Positions 41,970 through 50,997 of a stretch of 64,000 nt of DNA are shown piece by piece. The number at the start of each line of letters is the position of its first letter. Positions within the stretch are counted from its first letter, which is position 1. The stretch lies in assembly GCA_018223415.1 (NCBI GenBank), contig JAGTTQ010000001.1, forward strand, positions 3,831,365-3,895,364, read 5' to 3'. Source of the DNA: Eubacteriaceae bacterium Marseille-Q4139. Lineage in GTDB: Bacteria > Bacillota > Clostridia > Lachnospirales > Lachnospiraceae. The notes beneath the pieces were generated by a model. The model was given only the letters and a program-made list of their open reading frames with translations. It was not told where the DNA came from and searched no databases. Position numbers and translations under genes: made by a program.

Positions 41970-43656
41970 TTTGGACATCCTCCATCATCCGAAACAATTC
42001 TTCATAAACATCATTGCACCGGAACCGAACCGCAATGGAGCCATTGCTCGATACATCAATGCGCTCCACCAGTTCTCTGACCAAATCGAGATTGAACGCG
42101 TGATTATCTAAATGCTGTTCAAGGTTTTCTACCAGTTCTATATACTGATGTGCCCTTCTCTCTATGGTTTGCTGCATTTGTTCAGTTTCTTGCAACTGTT
42201 TCTTCAGTTTTTGAATTTCACGGATGTAATGTTCTTTTAGTCCCTGATACTCCGTTTTATCAAAAAGTCCCATGACCCAATCTTCATACAAGCCGCTTTT
42301 CCTTTCTTCTGCCTCAGCAATCTTTCCAGACAAATAGGCAGCTTTCCTTTTCAAAGAATGGAGAACATTTTTGCTCGTATCGTTTTGGGTCATCTCCTCG
42401 AGCATTTTCTTGCGGCTGCACATTGCTTTGATTAACACACTGATCTGATCCATAACCAGTGCCTGAAGAAGACGCTCCTGAATCTTTGTTCCATAACAGG
42501 CATATTTATGCCTGTCCGATTTGCACGTATAGACATTGAACAATGGTTTGGCGGCCGATCCTCGTCTCAGCAATATCATCGGGGCACCGCAGCCAGCACA
42601 ATGAACCTGCCCGTGGAATAAATCTGGCAGTTTTGCCCTTTCCTCAGCGTTTTCTGCAATGGCGGCCCGCCATTTTTGTTTCGCTGCATCTGCTATTTCT
42701 TGAACTGCATCATAATCGCTGCGAAGGATAACCGCCTCATGCGTATTCGTAGTTACCGTCCAATCCTCCCTGCGGGTCCGTACCCGTTTATACGAACTTG
42801 CCAAAGGCTTTGTTTTTCCTGTCACTGTATCTCCTACATAAACTGGATTTTCCAATATCCTGGCTACTGCACCCGGTAGCCACGTCGTATTATCTTGAAG
42901 GTGAGCCGTATTATCTGAATGCATCCGCTGAAGTTGACGTGGTGAAGGTGCCTGCAACAGTTCTAACCGTCGTACAATTTCATGCTTATTTACGTCCAAT
43001 AGCTTCCATACATAGATAGCACGGACGTAAGGTACAGTTTCCTGATCCGGCAAATAATTTTTTCTATCTTCTGTCAGCTTCAATCCATAAGGGGGAAAGC
43101 TGCCGCAGCGTTCTCCGCGTTTTCGCTTATTTGCGTTGACTGCCCTAAGTTTATTGGATATATCCTTGGCATACAGGCTATTTACCAGATTCTTTATTGG
43201 GGTCGCCAGGCTTTCCACGTCCCCCGGCCTGAAGCTGTCAAAATCATCTGTCACGGCGATAAAACGAACGTTTAGTCTGGGAAAGATTGTCTCCAGATAA
43301 TGGCCGGTCTCCAGATAATCTCGTCCAAAACGGGAGAGGTCTTTTACCACGACACATTGGATTTTGCCCAGCTTTACATCCTGCATCAGGCGCTCAAATT
43401 CCGGCCGGTCAAAGTTCGTGCCGGTAAAGCCGTTATCTATGTACGTGTCAGCCAGTTTCAAATCCGGGTGATTCGCAATAAAATTATGGACAAGTTTGAT
43501 CTGTGTTTGAAGTGTATCATCTGTACTGTTGCCGCTGTTCTCTACAGAAAGCCGTACATAGGCCGCTGTGGCAAGAAGTTGTCTTGCCGTCTTTTCTGTC
43601 GCCTGTACTTGCACGCTCTCTGGTAATACTTGATTTTTCCTGCTTTTTCTGGCCAT
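41959..43656 (-). CDS. Large serine recombinase 3
   Basis: A 565-residue recombinase. The nucleophile is in AAYVRLSVENSG (about residue 37), the arginine motif is VKDLSRFGRDYL, the zinc ribbon is CAGCGAPMILLRRG ... YTCKSDRHKYACYG, and a long coiled coil lies at about 410-510. The start at 43656 lies two bases after the stop of recombinase 2 and follows AGAAGGGATGG; the frame is open ten codons further. An intact active site suggests that it can cut DNA. Confidence 0.92.
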   Translation of the reverse strand: MARKSRKNQVLPESVQVQATEKTARQLLATAAYVRLSVENSGNSTDDTLQTQIKLVHNFIANHPDLKLADTYIDNGFTGTNFDRPEFERLMQDVKLGKIQCVVVKDLSRFGRDYLETGHYLETIFPRLNVRFIAVTDDFDSFRPGDVESLATPIKNLVNSLYAKDISNKLRAVNANKRKRGERCGSFPPYGLKLTEDRKNYLPDQETVPYVRAIYVWKLLDVNKHEIVRRLELLQAPSPRQLQRMHSDNTAHLQDNTTWLPGAVARILENPVYVGDTVTGKTKPLASSYKRVRTRREDWTVTTNTHEAVILRSDYDAVQEIADAAKQKWRAAIAENAEERAKLPDLFHGQVHCAGCGAPMILLRRGSAAKPLFNVYTCKSDRHKYACYGTKIQERLLQALVMDQISVLIKAMCSRKKMLEEMTQNDTSKNVLHSLKRKAAYLSGKIAEAEERKSGLYEDWVMGLFDKTEYQGLKEHYIREIQKLKKQLQETEQMQQTIERRAHQYIELVENLEQHLDNHAFNLDLVRELVERIDVSSNGSIAVRFRCNDVYEELFRMMEDVQNEK

Positions 43657-43658
43657 AT

Positions 43659-45185
43659 TTATCCATCCCTTCTGAGAGTTAACCATTCCTGGGGGAGCTT
43701 ATATTTCCACTCCTGTTGCTTCAGCCCGACCTCTATCGTCTGAGCGTCCACCACAGCCACACGGTCAACCCATTGCATGATATGGCTGCGTTCCAGTTCG
43801 TCCGGCACCTCAATTTGACGATACAATGCCAGCCAAGGATTGATCCTGCTGAATGCGGTCTTCTGATCTTCTACCTGAGCCATAATCAAAGCAAATTGCT
43901 GCTCAATCCGCATTAGCTTCACCTGACAGGTATCCTCTTTCTGTTCCAATTCCTCCGCATTGATGCGCCCGTCTTCATACATCCGATGAAGGTTCATACG
44001 TTCTTCATAGACTGTATTCAGTTGCTCAACGAGTTTTAGCGCCGATTTTCGATAGTCCTGTAATTGCTGCTCCAAATAATCCTGCGACTGCTCTGTCTGC
44101 AAGATTTCATCAATCTGGTCTACCAAAGCGGCCTCATTTCGCAGGGCCTCTTTGACTGCACCCATAACAACACCGTAGGGGATGCTCTTTTTCTGTTCTT
44201 CTTTGCTCAGATACCGAATGTTCTTTTTCAGTGTGTAAACTCTATCGTTTGGATCTATCGGAGATTTCATACACATCAGGGCTTTTCCCGTTTTCTTATC
44301 ATAGATGCGTTTGTTTAAAATGTTGACGCCTGCTATTTTCCATGTGATCGCCCTGGCAGGTTTTTTAGGGATAAGTTCCTGTGTCTTTAAAAATTCTTCC
44401 TCCGAAACAATCGGCGGCACTTCAATCACGGTATCCACGCCGCCAATCTTGCGAACTGCCTTTCCCATATAGATTGGTTTTTCAAGAAGTTTGTGAATAC
44501 TGGAGCCACGCCAAATACTGTCTACAATAAAATTGGGTTCCCTGCCATAAACTTTGGTCATATGCTTCTGCGGAGAAATAACGCCTTCCGCATTCAATCG
44601 GTCCGCAATAGTTTGGTAATTCATGCCGGAGAGGAACCACTGAAAAATGTTGCGGATGATAGGCGCTACCGATTCATCAATAATCATGCTTCGACGGTCC
44701 TCTGAAAGAAGGTAACCATAGCTCAAATGTGACTTCACCATGATGCCCTCTTTTTCCAATGCGCGCCACCGAGTCCATGACGCATTGCCGAGAATCGCCA
44801 TCCTCTTCTGCTTAAAATAATCTGTTATCGCTGAAACAGATTTTCCGAAACTAGAGAAATCATCTTGGACAACGACAAAATGGATTCCGATTGGATAAAA
44901 TGTTTCCCGCAGAACGCTGACTGCATCGGTCAGGTTATGGCCGAAACGGAAAATTGAATCCATTACCACACAATCAAACTCCCGGGCAAGACCGGCTTCA
45001 AGCATCTGATTGAATGCGGTCATTTCTTCTGAAGAAAATTTCCGGTCACTGTATTTTGCTGCCAGCTTCCAGCCTTTTTCTTTTATATACTGTTGGATGT
45101 GTTCATTCTGCAACCCTATAATATTGGAGGGATTTTCATCCTTTAAGCGATAGCTGATTGCCCTTGTATAACTGACCACCCTCAT
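43659..45185 (-). CDS. Serine-recombinase homologue 2 with a disrupted active site
   Basis: A 508-residue protein that follows the domain plan of its neighbours (resolvase, recombinase, coiled coil). In place of Y-x-R-x-S it reads SYTRAISYRLKDEN, so the nucleophile position is isoleucine or is shifted by an insertion. In place of SRxxR it reads DSIFRFGHN, losing one serine and one arginine. The zinc-ribbon cysteines are also absent (ALMCMKSP only). The frame is otherwise intact and tightly placed in the operon, so the protein is probably made and used as a non-catalytic partner. It ends two bases before recombinase 3. Confidence 0.85.
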   Translation of the reverse strand: MRVVSYTRAISYRLKDENPSNIIGLQNEHIQQYIKEKGWKLAAKYSDRKFSSEEMTAFNQMLEAGLAREFDCVVMDSIFRFGHNLTDAVSVLRETFYPIGIHFVVVQDDFSSFGKSVSAITDYFKQKRMAILGNASWTRWRALEKEGIMVKSHLSYGYLLSEDRRSMIIDESVAPIIRNIFQWFLSGMNYQTIADRLNAEGVISPQKHMTKVYGREPNFIVDSIWRGSSIHKLLEKPIYMGKAVRKIGGVDTVIEVPPIVSEEEFLKTQELIPKKPARAITWKIAGVNILNKRIYDKKTGKALMCMKSPIDPNDRVYTLKKNIRYLSKEEQKKSIPYGVVMGAVKEALRNEAALVDQIDEILQTEQSQDYLEQQLQDYRKSALKLVEQLNTVYEERMNLHRMYEDGRINAEELEQKEDTCQVKLMRIEQQFALIMAQVEDQKTAFSRINPWLALYRQIEVPDELERSHIMQWVDRVAVVDAQTIEVGLKQQEWKYKLPQEWLTLRRDG

Positions 45186-45247
45186 ACGCTCACCTTCCCA
45201 TTCTGAAACTTATGTGCTTCGTAATACTCCAGGTTTTGAATCATCTG

Positions 45248-46834
45248 CTAAATTTCGTCCTCAAATTGGAAGTGAATTTCTATTCTGTCTTTTCCATATA
45301 CATCAATATGGTCAATTAATAGAACGAGAACCTTTCTCTCCAGATGTTGAATGTTTCGATAACTTTTAAATTCCTCAAGCCACGGTTGAAGTTCCGTTTC
45401 TGTCTTTAGTAGATTCTCAAGCTTTACTTCCAGCTTGTTCTGCGCTTGTTGTGCAGACCGGATTTTTTCCGTAAAGCGTTCGTTGATCGCTTTAAATTCG
45501 CCCCTGTCAACAACGCCGTCCTGCATATCCTGATAGAGCCGCGTTTTCAGTTCCTGGTAACGCTCAACCTCTGCCGATAACGTAGCAATCTGGGCTTTTA
45601 CTTCTTTTACGCCAAACCTTTCTTGAGGAAGCAATTGAATCTGCCCCAATACAGCTTCTGCTCGAACCAAGACCTCCACCTGTTTACGGATTGCCTCCAG
45701 CACGATGTCCGTCAAATGTTTCTCACTGATCAAGTGCGCTGTACATCCGTTTCCACTTTTATAAGTAGAGCAATGATAATAGTGGTACTTCTTTCCGTCT
45801 TTGGTTGTACACCGTTTCACCATATTCTGGCCGCAGTCACCACAACGCAGGAAGCCGGAAAACAGATAGATTTTTTCGGCATCCGGCGCTGTCCGTGTGT
45901 CCATTAGCATCACCCGCTGTACCTGGTCAAATTCTTCCGTCGGGATAATCGCTTCATGCGTGCCTGCCACGCGAATCCAGTCCGCTTCGTTCACCGCCCG
46001 GCTCTGTTTTACTTTATAACTAATCTTTTTCCGTTTGCCTTGAACCATGTTCCCCGTGTACAGTTCGTTGCGCAGAATCCGGTTAACCGCAACCACCGAC
46101 CATTTCGGATTAGAGCCGGAGCGAAATCCGCTATTAAAGTTCATCCCCAGCATCCGCTTATATTCCAGGGGAGGCAGTGCCCCCATCTCTGTAAGCTTCT
46201 CTGCAATCCGCTGGGAACTTACTCCATCAAGTTTTAAACGAAAGACCATCTGCACGATTTGCGCCGCGTACTCATCCACCACAAGATGGTTTTTATCCTT
46301 CGGGTCTTTTAAATACCCGTATCCTGCAAAACTCCCTATAAATTTTCCGCTCTTGCGCTTCACATCCAACTGGCTGCGTATTTTGATGGAGATGTCCTTG
46401 CAATAGGCGTCGTTAATCAGATTCTTGAAGGGGATGATGATGTGATCTGCATCAGATTCTTCATCGGCGCTGTCATAATGGTCGTTGATCGCAATGAATC
46501 GGATACCCATAAATGGAAAGATTTTTTCTATGTACTTGCCCGTTTCGATGTAATTTCTTCCAAGTCTGGACAAGTCCTTGACGATAATGCAGTCAATTTT
46601 CTTTCGTTTCGCATCCTCGATCATCCGCATAAATGCAGGACGATCAAAATTGGTTCCGCTGTACCCATCATCAATGTATTCCTCCACTAGTTTCAGATCG
46701 TCATGCTTTTTTACGAAGTCACAGATCAGTTCCCGCTGATTATGAATGCTGTCGCTCTCTACTTTGTCTCCATCTTCTCTGGACAGTCGAACGTAGGACG
46801 CTGTGAGATACGCTTTTTCCTTTTTAAAATACAT
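45248..46834 (-). CDS. Large serine recombinase 1 (first of four)
   Basis: A 528-residue recombinase with the nucleophile in ASYVRLSREDGD (about residue 15), VKDLSRLGRNYI, the zinc ribbon CGDCGQNMVKRC ... YHCSTYKSGNGC (about 345-380), and a coiled coil. The start at 46834 follows GGGAGG at 12 bases; the frame extends 34 codons further into the promoter. It is the first gene behind the recombinase promoter and is separated by 62 bases from recombinase 2. Confidence 0.92.
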   Translation of the reverse strand: MYFKKEKAYLTASYVRLSREDGDKVESDSIHNQRELICDFVKKHDDLKLVEEYIDDGYSGTNFDRPAFMRMIEDAKRKKIDCIIVKDLSRLGRNYIETGKYIEKIFPFMGIRFIAINDHYDSADEESDADHIIIPFKNLINDAYCKDISIKIRSQLDVKRKSGKFIGSFAGYGYLKDPKDKNHLVVDEYAAQIVQMVFRLKLDGVSSQRIAEKLTEMGALPPLEYKRMLGMNFNSGFRSGSNPKWSVVAVNRILRNELYTGNMVQGKRKKISYKVKQSRAVNEADWIRVAGTHEAIIPTEEFDQVQRVMLMDTRTAPDAEKIYLFSGFLRCGDCGQNMVKRCTTKDGKKYHYYHCSTYKSGNGCTAHLISEKHLTDIVLEAIRKQVEVLVRAEAVLGQIQLLPQERFGVKEVKAQIATLSAEVERYQELKTRLYQDMQDGVVDRGEFKAINERFTEKIRSAQQAQNKLEVKLENLLKTETELQPWLEEFKSYRNIQHLERKVLVLLIDHIDVYGKDRIEIHFQFEDEI

Positions 46835-46924
46835 AAAGCCACTGACCTCCCAATCTAATTGCCTTGCGACAATAAACCAAGAAATCAATGGCTTCTTAAA
46901 TGATATTCTATTTGACCCAAGGTT

Positions 46925-46953
46925 ATTATCGCACATCCCTGCTCAAAAGTCAA
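46925..46953 (-). promoter_or_regulatory. Promoter of the recombinase operon
   Basis: TTGACT, 17 bases, GATAAT on the minus strand, about 90 bases before the start of recombinase 1. Confidence 0.75.
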
Positions 46954-46965
46954 CACTTTAAAGTG
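46954..46965. promoter_or_regulatory. Palindromic operator candidate next to the recombinase promoter
   Basis: CACTTTAAAGTG is a perfect 12-base palindrome that directly abuts the -35 element. It is a likely binding site for a dimeric regulator of excision. Confidence 0.5.
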
Positions 46966-46977
46966 CTAAATCGCCAT

Positions 46978-47277
46978 CTAGCCGAGGTGGACACATTTTT
47001 TCAGGCAGTCCTCCATCCGCTGGCTGCCGCTAAAACTGATCTTGACCACCGTGCCATGATCCAGATAGCAATAAGGGTTTTTGACCTGCCGGATAAAGTC
47101 CAGCATTCTCTCCCTGTCGGGCAGACTTGTATCGATCTCTACGTCTGCAATGTCCACCAGTATACTTTTATCCACGGTGCGAATATCTACATTTCTCATT
47201 GCCTCTATTTTTTCTGACATAAGTTCCCGTTCAGCCAATTCCCTGGTTTTCAATTTTTTCTTTTCCATATCCCGCAT
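46978..47277 (-). CDS. DUF6870-family protein
   Basis: A 99-residue protein with MRNVDIRTVDKSILVDIADV and ERMLDFIRQVKNPYCY, the pattern of DUF6870 proteins, which occur beside relaxase genes in Firmicutes conjugative elements. A coil-rich basic N-terminus (MRDMEKKKLKTRELAEREL) precedes it. The start at 47277 follows AAAGGAGG at nine bases. Function unknown; a role in the relaxosome or in regulation of the recombinases is possible from position. Confidence 0.8.
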   Translation of the reverse strand: MRDMEKKKLKTRELAERELMSEKIEAMRNVDIRTVDKSILVDIADVEIDTSLPDRERMLDFIRQVKNPYCYLDHGTVVKISFSGSQRMEDCLKKCVHLG

Positions 47278-47399
47278 GGTTTGTGCCCTCCTTTTCTGCA
47301 CTGTTCGGCAAATTTGAGGAACTACAAAATAGTTTGTTCCCTCTCATAACCCAGACAATAAAAGGCTGTTTTGCAAGCTGTTTTACCTGATTATTTCTT

Positions 47400-47700
47400 A
47401 CACTTGCCAAATTTCAACGTTATCTCCGAGAAATGAAGGAGCAACGAAGCATTTTTGCCAATTTCTAAAGGGGCGGTAGCACGAAAGCAAGATACGCCCT
47501 GTAATACGAAAACCCGCTTTCGCGGGTTTTGATTCCGGGCATACTTGATGGGGATTCCGGCTCCCCATTCCCTCGGTTCCTGCAAATCTGGTGATTTTGC
47601 GGTTGGCTCCCATTCTAAAATGGTCGCAGCGCGGCGGATGAACTCCAGCCACGGGGCACGGTTCCCGTGATTTCTGCCTGCGGCAAATTTCAAGTTAAGG
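47400..47700. other. oriT: Probable origin of transfer (oriT)
   Basis: This non-coding stretch directly precedes mobC and the relaxase gene and divides the element into two strands. It contains the perfect hairpin AAAACCCGC / GCGGGTTTT (47509-47530), a second hairpin TGGGGA / TCCCCA (about 47549-47567), and short repeats of TTGCCAA(A)TTTC near 47404 and 47457. The nick site cannot be placed from the sequence alone. Confidence 0.5.
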
Positions 47701-47712
47701 AGGTACGGCGTT

Positions 47713-48117
47713 ATGGCAAGGCCAAAAAAGGAGGAAGAATTAAACCATCAGCACATCATCACCCTTCGCCTGACTGACATCGAATTAGAGCTGGTGATGA
47801 AGAAAGCTGCCGCTGCGGGTCTATCCCGCTCCGAGTACATTCGCAAAAGTCTGTTGGGCGGAAAGATTATGGTCACACACAAGGTGACGGCTGAATTCCC
47901 GGAACTTCGAGAAGAAATGAAAAAAATCAGTTGGCTGCTCAGCAACCTGTCCAATAACATCAATCAAATTGCAAAACACTTTAATACCGGCGGTCTACGC
48001 TCCCAGGCAGTAACCGCAGAGCTGGAAAGGGCATTGGATGCCATTGTCCAGACGCAGGTGGACGTGACAAGAATGGTGGGTGAAATTCATGGCAATCTTA
48101 AAACACACTACAAGTAA
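47713..48117 (+). CDS. mobC: MobC-family relaxosome accessory protein
   Basis: A 134-residue protein. A ribbon-helix-helix DNA-binding N-terminus (HIITLRLTDIELELVMKKAAAAGLSRSEYIRK, seen at residues 14-46) is followed by the MobC helix LREEMKKISWLLSNLSNNINQIAKHFN (about 66-92). It helps open oriT for the relaxase. AAGGAGG stands nine bases before the ATG. Its end overlaps the relaxase start by 29 bases. Confidence 0.92.
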   Translation: MARPKKEEELNHQHIITLRLTDIELELVMKKAAAAGLSRSEYIRKSLLGGKIMVTHKVTAEFPELREEMKKISWLLSNLSNNINQIAKHFNTGGLRSQAVTAELERALDAIVQTQVDVTRMVGEIHGNLKTHYK

Positions 48118-49732
48118 AAATGCCAATTACAATGACGCGCTATTCTATCTTTTGTTTGAACACGATGATACAAGCATGAAGCCCGTTCTCGATGAAAACG
48201 GGAAAATGATCCGGCGGCGCGGCTACATTCTGGACGGAATCAACTGTGGTCCCTTCACCTACGCGGAAGAATGCCGGGAATTAAACGAGCTATATCACAA
48301 AAACCAAACGCCCGGAGAGATAAAGGCACATCACTATATCATCAGCTTTGACCCGCAGGATCAGATCGACCGTGGCCTGACACCAGAACGTGCGCAGGCT
48401 ATTGGCATCGAATATGCAAAGAAAAATTTCCCCGGCCACCAGACGCTGGTCTGTACACACGCGGATGGAAGCCACGGAAGCGGGAATATCCATGTACATA
48501 TCGTCATCAACAGTTTGCGCAAACTGGACGTAGAACCGAAAGAGTTTATGGAACGTCCCTGCGACAGCCGGGCTGGCTACAAGCACCACCAGACCAGAGA
48601 TTATCTGACACATATGCAGAAATCCCTGATGGCAATCTGTGAACGGGAAAAACTGCACCAAGTCGATCTGCTGTCACCTGCCAAAGCAAAGGTTACGGAA
48701 CGGGAATATTGGGCGCAGCAACGGGGCCAGAAAGAATTGGAACAGACCAACCAGGAAGTTATTGCCTTCGGTCTGACGCCTGCAAAGATAAAATTTCAAA
48801 CAGAGAAGCAATACCTGCGAAACGCCATTGACGATGTGGCACATACCTCCACAACGCTGGCACAATTTTGTACCACCCTTTGGGAGAGATATAGAATCCG
48901 GGTAACAGATAAACGCGGACGGTTCAGTTACCTGCACCCGGAGCGGTCAAAAAATATCGCTGGGCGGTCATTGGGCGCAGCGTATGACCGGGATTATTTG
49001 ATGAATCTCTTTACCCAAAACCTGCAAAAAGCTGGTCAGCCACATGAGGCTTCCTCCCCTGAAACATCCGACAACGCTGACATCCTCAAAGCATTCGGCG
49101 GAGTTATCCCGGAGTATGCCAAAATTCTTTTCATCAAGACAGATTTGCGGCTGGTCGTTGATCTTCAGAATAATGCGACGGCGCAGCAGAGCCGAGCCTA
49201 TGCGCAGAAAGTGAAAGTCTCTAATCTTCAGCAGATGGCAAAGACCATCGCCTATGTTCAAGAGAACAGCTTCGATTCCAGAGAGGAACTGCAATCCGCC
49301 TATGATGATCTGATCGCAAAGCGAAAAGATGCCAGGAAGGCGCTTCGCCACACAGAAGATAGACTAAAATCCGTCAACCAGCTTATACACTATACGGGGC
49401 AATATCTCGCAAACAAGGATGTTCAGCGTGAAATGCTCAAAGCTCCAAACAAAAAAAGATTCCGGCAGGAACACCAAACCGAAATCGAACTGTATGAAAC
49501 CGCTTTGAAATTTTTGAAATCGCAGTTCCCGGACGGCAAGATTCCTTCTATGAAATCACTGAAGCAGGAGAAGGAGAATCTGACAATTCAGAAAAAGGCA
49601 CAGCAGGAGACTTACGACTACTTTAAGGATTATGCCAGTGAGATGAAAACGGTTTGCTCCAATGTGGAGGCAATTCTTGGCAAAACTCCTGCAAAGGAAA
49701 CGATGCGCGCAGAGCAACATAACCTTGACTAA
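48089..49732 (+). CDS. MobP-type relaxase
   Basis: A 547-residue relaxase/mobilization nuclease. The HUH metal motif is HGSGNIHVHIVINS (about residue 128), with the upstream HHYIISFDPQD segment (about 83). The catalytic tyrosine is expected near the N-terminus, where tyrosines stand in NYNDALFYLLF. The C-terminal half is a long charged coiled coil. The start at 48089 (MAILKHTTSKN) is inside mobC and follows GGTGGGTGAA. It nicks oriT and pilots the strand into the recipient. Confidence 0.93.
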   Translation: MAILKHTTSKNANYNDALFYLLFEHDDTSMKPVLDENGKMIRRRGYILDGINCGPFTYAEECRELNELYHKNQTPGEIKAHHYIISFDPQDQIDRGLTPERAQAIGIEYAKKNFPGHQTLVCTHADGSHGSGNIHVHIVINSLRKLDVEPKEFMERPCDSRAGYKHHQTRDYLTHMQKSLMAICEREKLHQVDLLSPAKAKVTEREYWAQQRGQKELEQTNQEVIAFGLTPAKIKFQTEKQYLRNAIDDVAHTSTTLAQFCTTLWERYRIRVTDKRGRFSYLHPERSKNIAGRSLGAAYDRDYLMNLFTQNLQKAGQPHEASSPETSDNADILKAFGGVIPEYAKILFIKTDLRLVVDLQNNATAQQSRAYAQKVKVSNLQQMAKTIAYVQENSFDSREELQSAYDDLIAKRKDARKALRHTEDRLKSVNQLIHYTGQYLANKDVQREMLKAPNKKRFRQEHQTEIELYETALKFLKSQFPDGKIPSMKSLKQEKENLTIQKKAQQETYDYFKDYASEMKTVCSNVEAILGKTPAKETMRAEQHNLD

Positions 49733-49740
49733 ACTTTTTA

Positions 49741-49794
49741 AGCAAAAAGAAAGTGCCAGCACGCAACCAACAAAATCGTTAGCTGCGTGCTGGC
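49741..49794 (-). terminator. Terminator between relaxase and the convergent small gene
   Basis: GCCAGCACGCA / TGCGTGCTGGC, 11 perfect pairs. On the minus strand it is followed by ACTTTCTTTTT. It probably serves both directions. Confidence 0.75.
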
Positions 49795-49820
49795 ATCGTA
49801 ATCAAATATCGATGTTCCGA

Positions 49821-50033
49821 TCAGCCGGCGGTGGGAAGAAGTACATACTTCTTCGCCACTTCCAAGGTTAAATGATACTTGGTCATAATTTTTTCAATGA
49901 TGTCCTGATCGCCAAAACCGGCCTCTCTAAGAAGCTCAACCGCCCCTTCGATTCCTTTATCAAGACCTTCATTATAAATTCCCTGGCTTAAGTTACACAA
50001 TTCAGACACCTCGCTTTCCAGTTCCATTGTCAT
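49821..50033 (-). CDS. Short protein resembling the C-terminus of an Rpn-type transposase/nuclease
   Basis: Seventy residues: ELCNLSQGIYNEGLDKGIEGAVELLREAGFGDQDIIEKIM and then KYHLTLEVAKKYV. This is the helical tail commonly found at the C-terminus of Rpn/PD-(D/E)XK putative transposases; the nuclease part is missing. No good ribosome site precedes the ATG. It may be a decayed remainder or a small regulatory version. Confidence 0.5.
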   Translation of the reverse strand: MTMELESEVSELCNLSQGIYNEGLDKGIEGAVELLREAGFGDQDIIEKIMTKYHLTLEVAKKYVLLPTAG

Positions 50034-50085
50034 GGCTATATGGATTTGTACTGTTTCAGTAATTATGCCTTAGGGCACAAATACA

Positions 50086-50997
50086 TTACTCCTCAAACAT
50101 TCCACCGGCTGCAATGCGCTTTAATGTTTGAATTGCCTGATCATACTTGACATTTTCTTCTAGAAGTTGAACTGTCAAAAAATAATAATCTTCTCGGTAT
50201 ACATGAGATTCTATAATCTGCTTAAGTATGTCCGGTACATTCACACCGGGCTGTGCGGACGGACAAATAGACGTTTTTGCCCGCACCGACCTAACTTCGC
50301 GCACCAGCTCGCGAAATTCATCATTTTGTGGAACCAGTGGATATAGTTTATATATATCGTAAATGTGTCTTGAGTGTTTTGTAACATTATTGTTGAGGTA
50401 GTAGTCGCAGATTGCGAACACTTTATCTATCAATGTTCTATCTAATCCTTGGACCTTCATGCTAAATGGATCAAGATTATATTGGCTTATTGCATCGGGT
50501 GCCTCCTCCATAAATAAATCACCAATATAGCTATGAACCGGAAGGAGTACAGTTGGAAAAGAGATTTCCGTAAATGAAGTTTCCAGCAGCACTTCGGTCT
50601 CGACAGTGTCAGACAACCGATCCAACACAGAACTATAAGCCAACTCATAACGGTTATAATCTCTACGACTGCGAATCGAATCAAGGTTAGGAATCTCCAT
50701 TCCAAGCTCAGCCGCCATATCGACAATTCCGTACTTCAGTTTTCTTTTCTGCCCTTGAGACAAAGAGCTGTCTATCGTTATATCAATATCTTCTGAAAAT
50801 CTCGAAATTACTCTATGACATTTTGAGATCGAAGTCCCGCCTTTAAAAACGATAAAGTCAAATCTTTCGGCCAACTTTTTCAAGATCATTGTCACATAGT
50901 AGTCCTTTTCAACGATCTCTGGAGCAAGCCCTGTTTTGAAGACAGCCAGATTTATCGCATCTAAAAATTGTTCCCGGTTACTATGCAGGTATTCCAT
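50086..50997 (-). CDS. abiEii: AbiEii/AbiGii-type nucleotidyltransferase toxin
   Basis: A 303-residue toxin of the type IV system AbiE. The nucleotidyltransferase core is VFKGGTSISKCHRVISRFSEDIDITI (about residues 50-75): GGT, then the two aspartates in DID. Further conserved points are DRTLIDKVFAICDYY (about 195) and the helix with RHIYDIYKLYPL. Such enzymes modify tRNA ends or GTP and stop growth, often after phage entry. It overlaps its antitoxin gene by 17 bases. Confidence 0.9.
   Translation of the reverse strand: MEYLHSNREQFLDAINLAVFKTGLAPEIVEKDYYVTMILKKLAERFDFIVFKGGTSISKCHRVISRFSEDIDITIDSSLSQGQKRKLKYGIVDMAAELGMEIPNLDSIRSRRDYNRYELAYSSVLDRLSDTVETEVLLETSFTEISFPTVLLPVHSYIGDLFMEEAPDAISQYNLDPFSMKVQGLDRTLIDKVFAICDYYLNNNVTKHSRHIYDIYKLYPLVPQNDEFRELVREVRSVRAKTSICPSAQPGVNVPDILKQIIESHVYREDYYFLTVQLLEENVKYDQAIQTLKRIAAGGMFEE

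Noticed and set aside
45185..45248. Whether recombinases 1 and 2 are one gene broken by a frameshift
   Set aside because: Each has its own full resolvase domain and start; they are separate genes with a 62-base gap.
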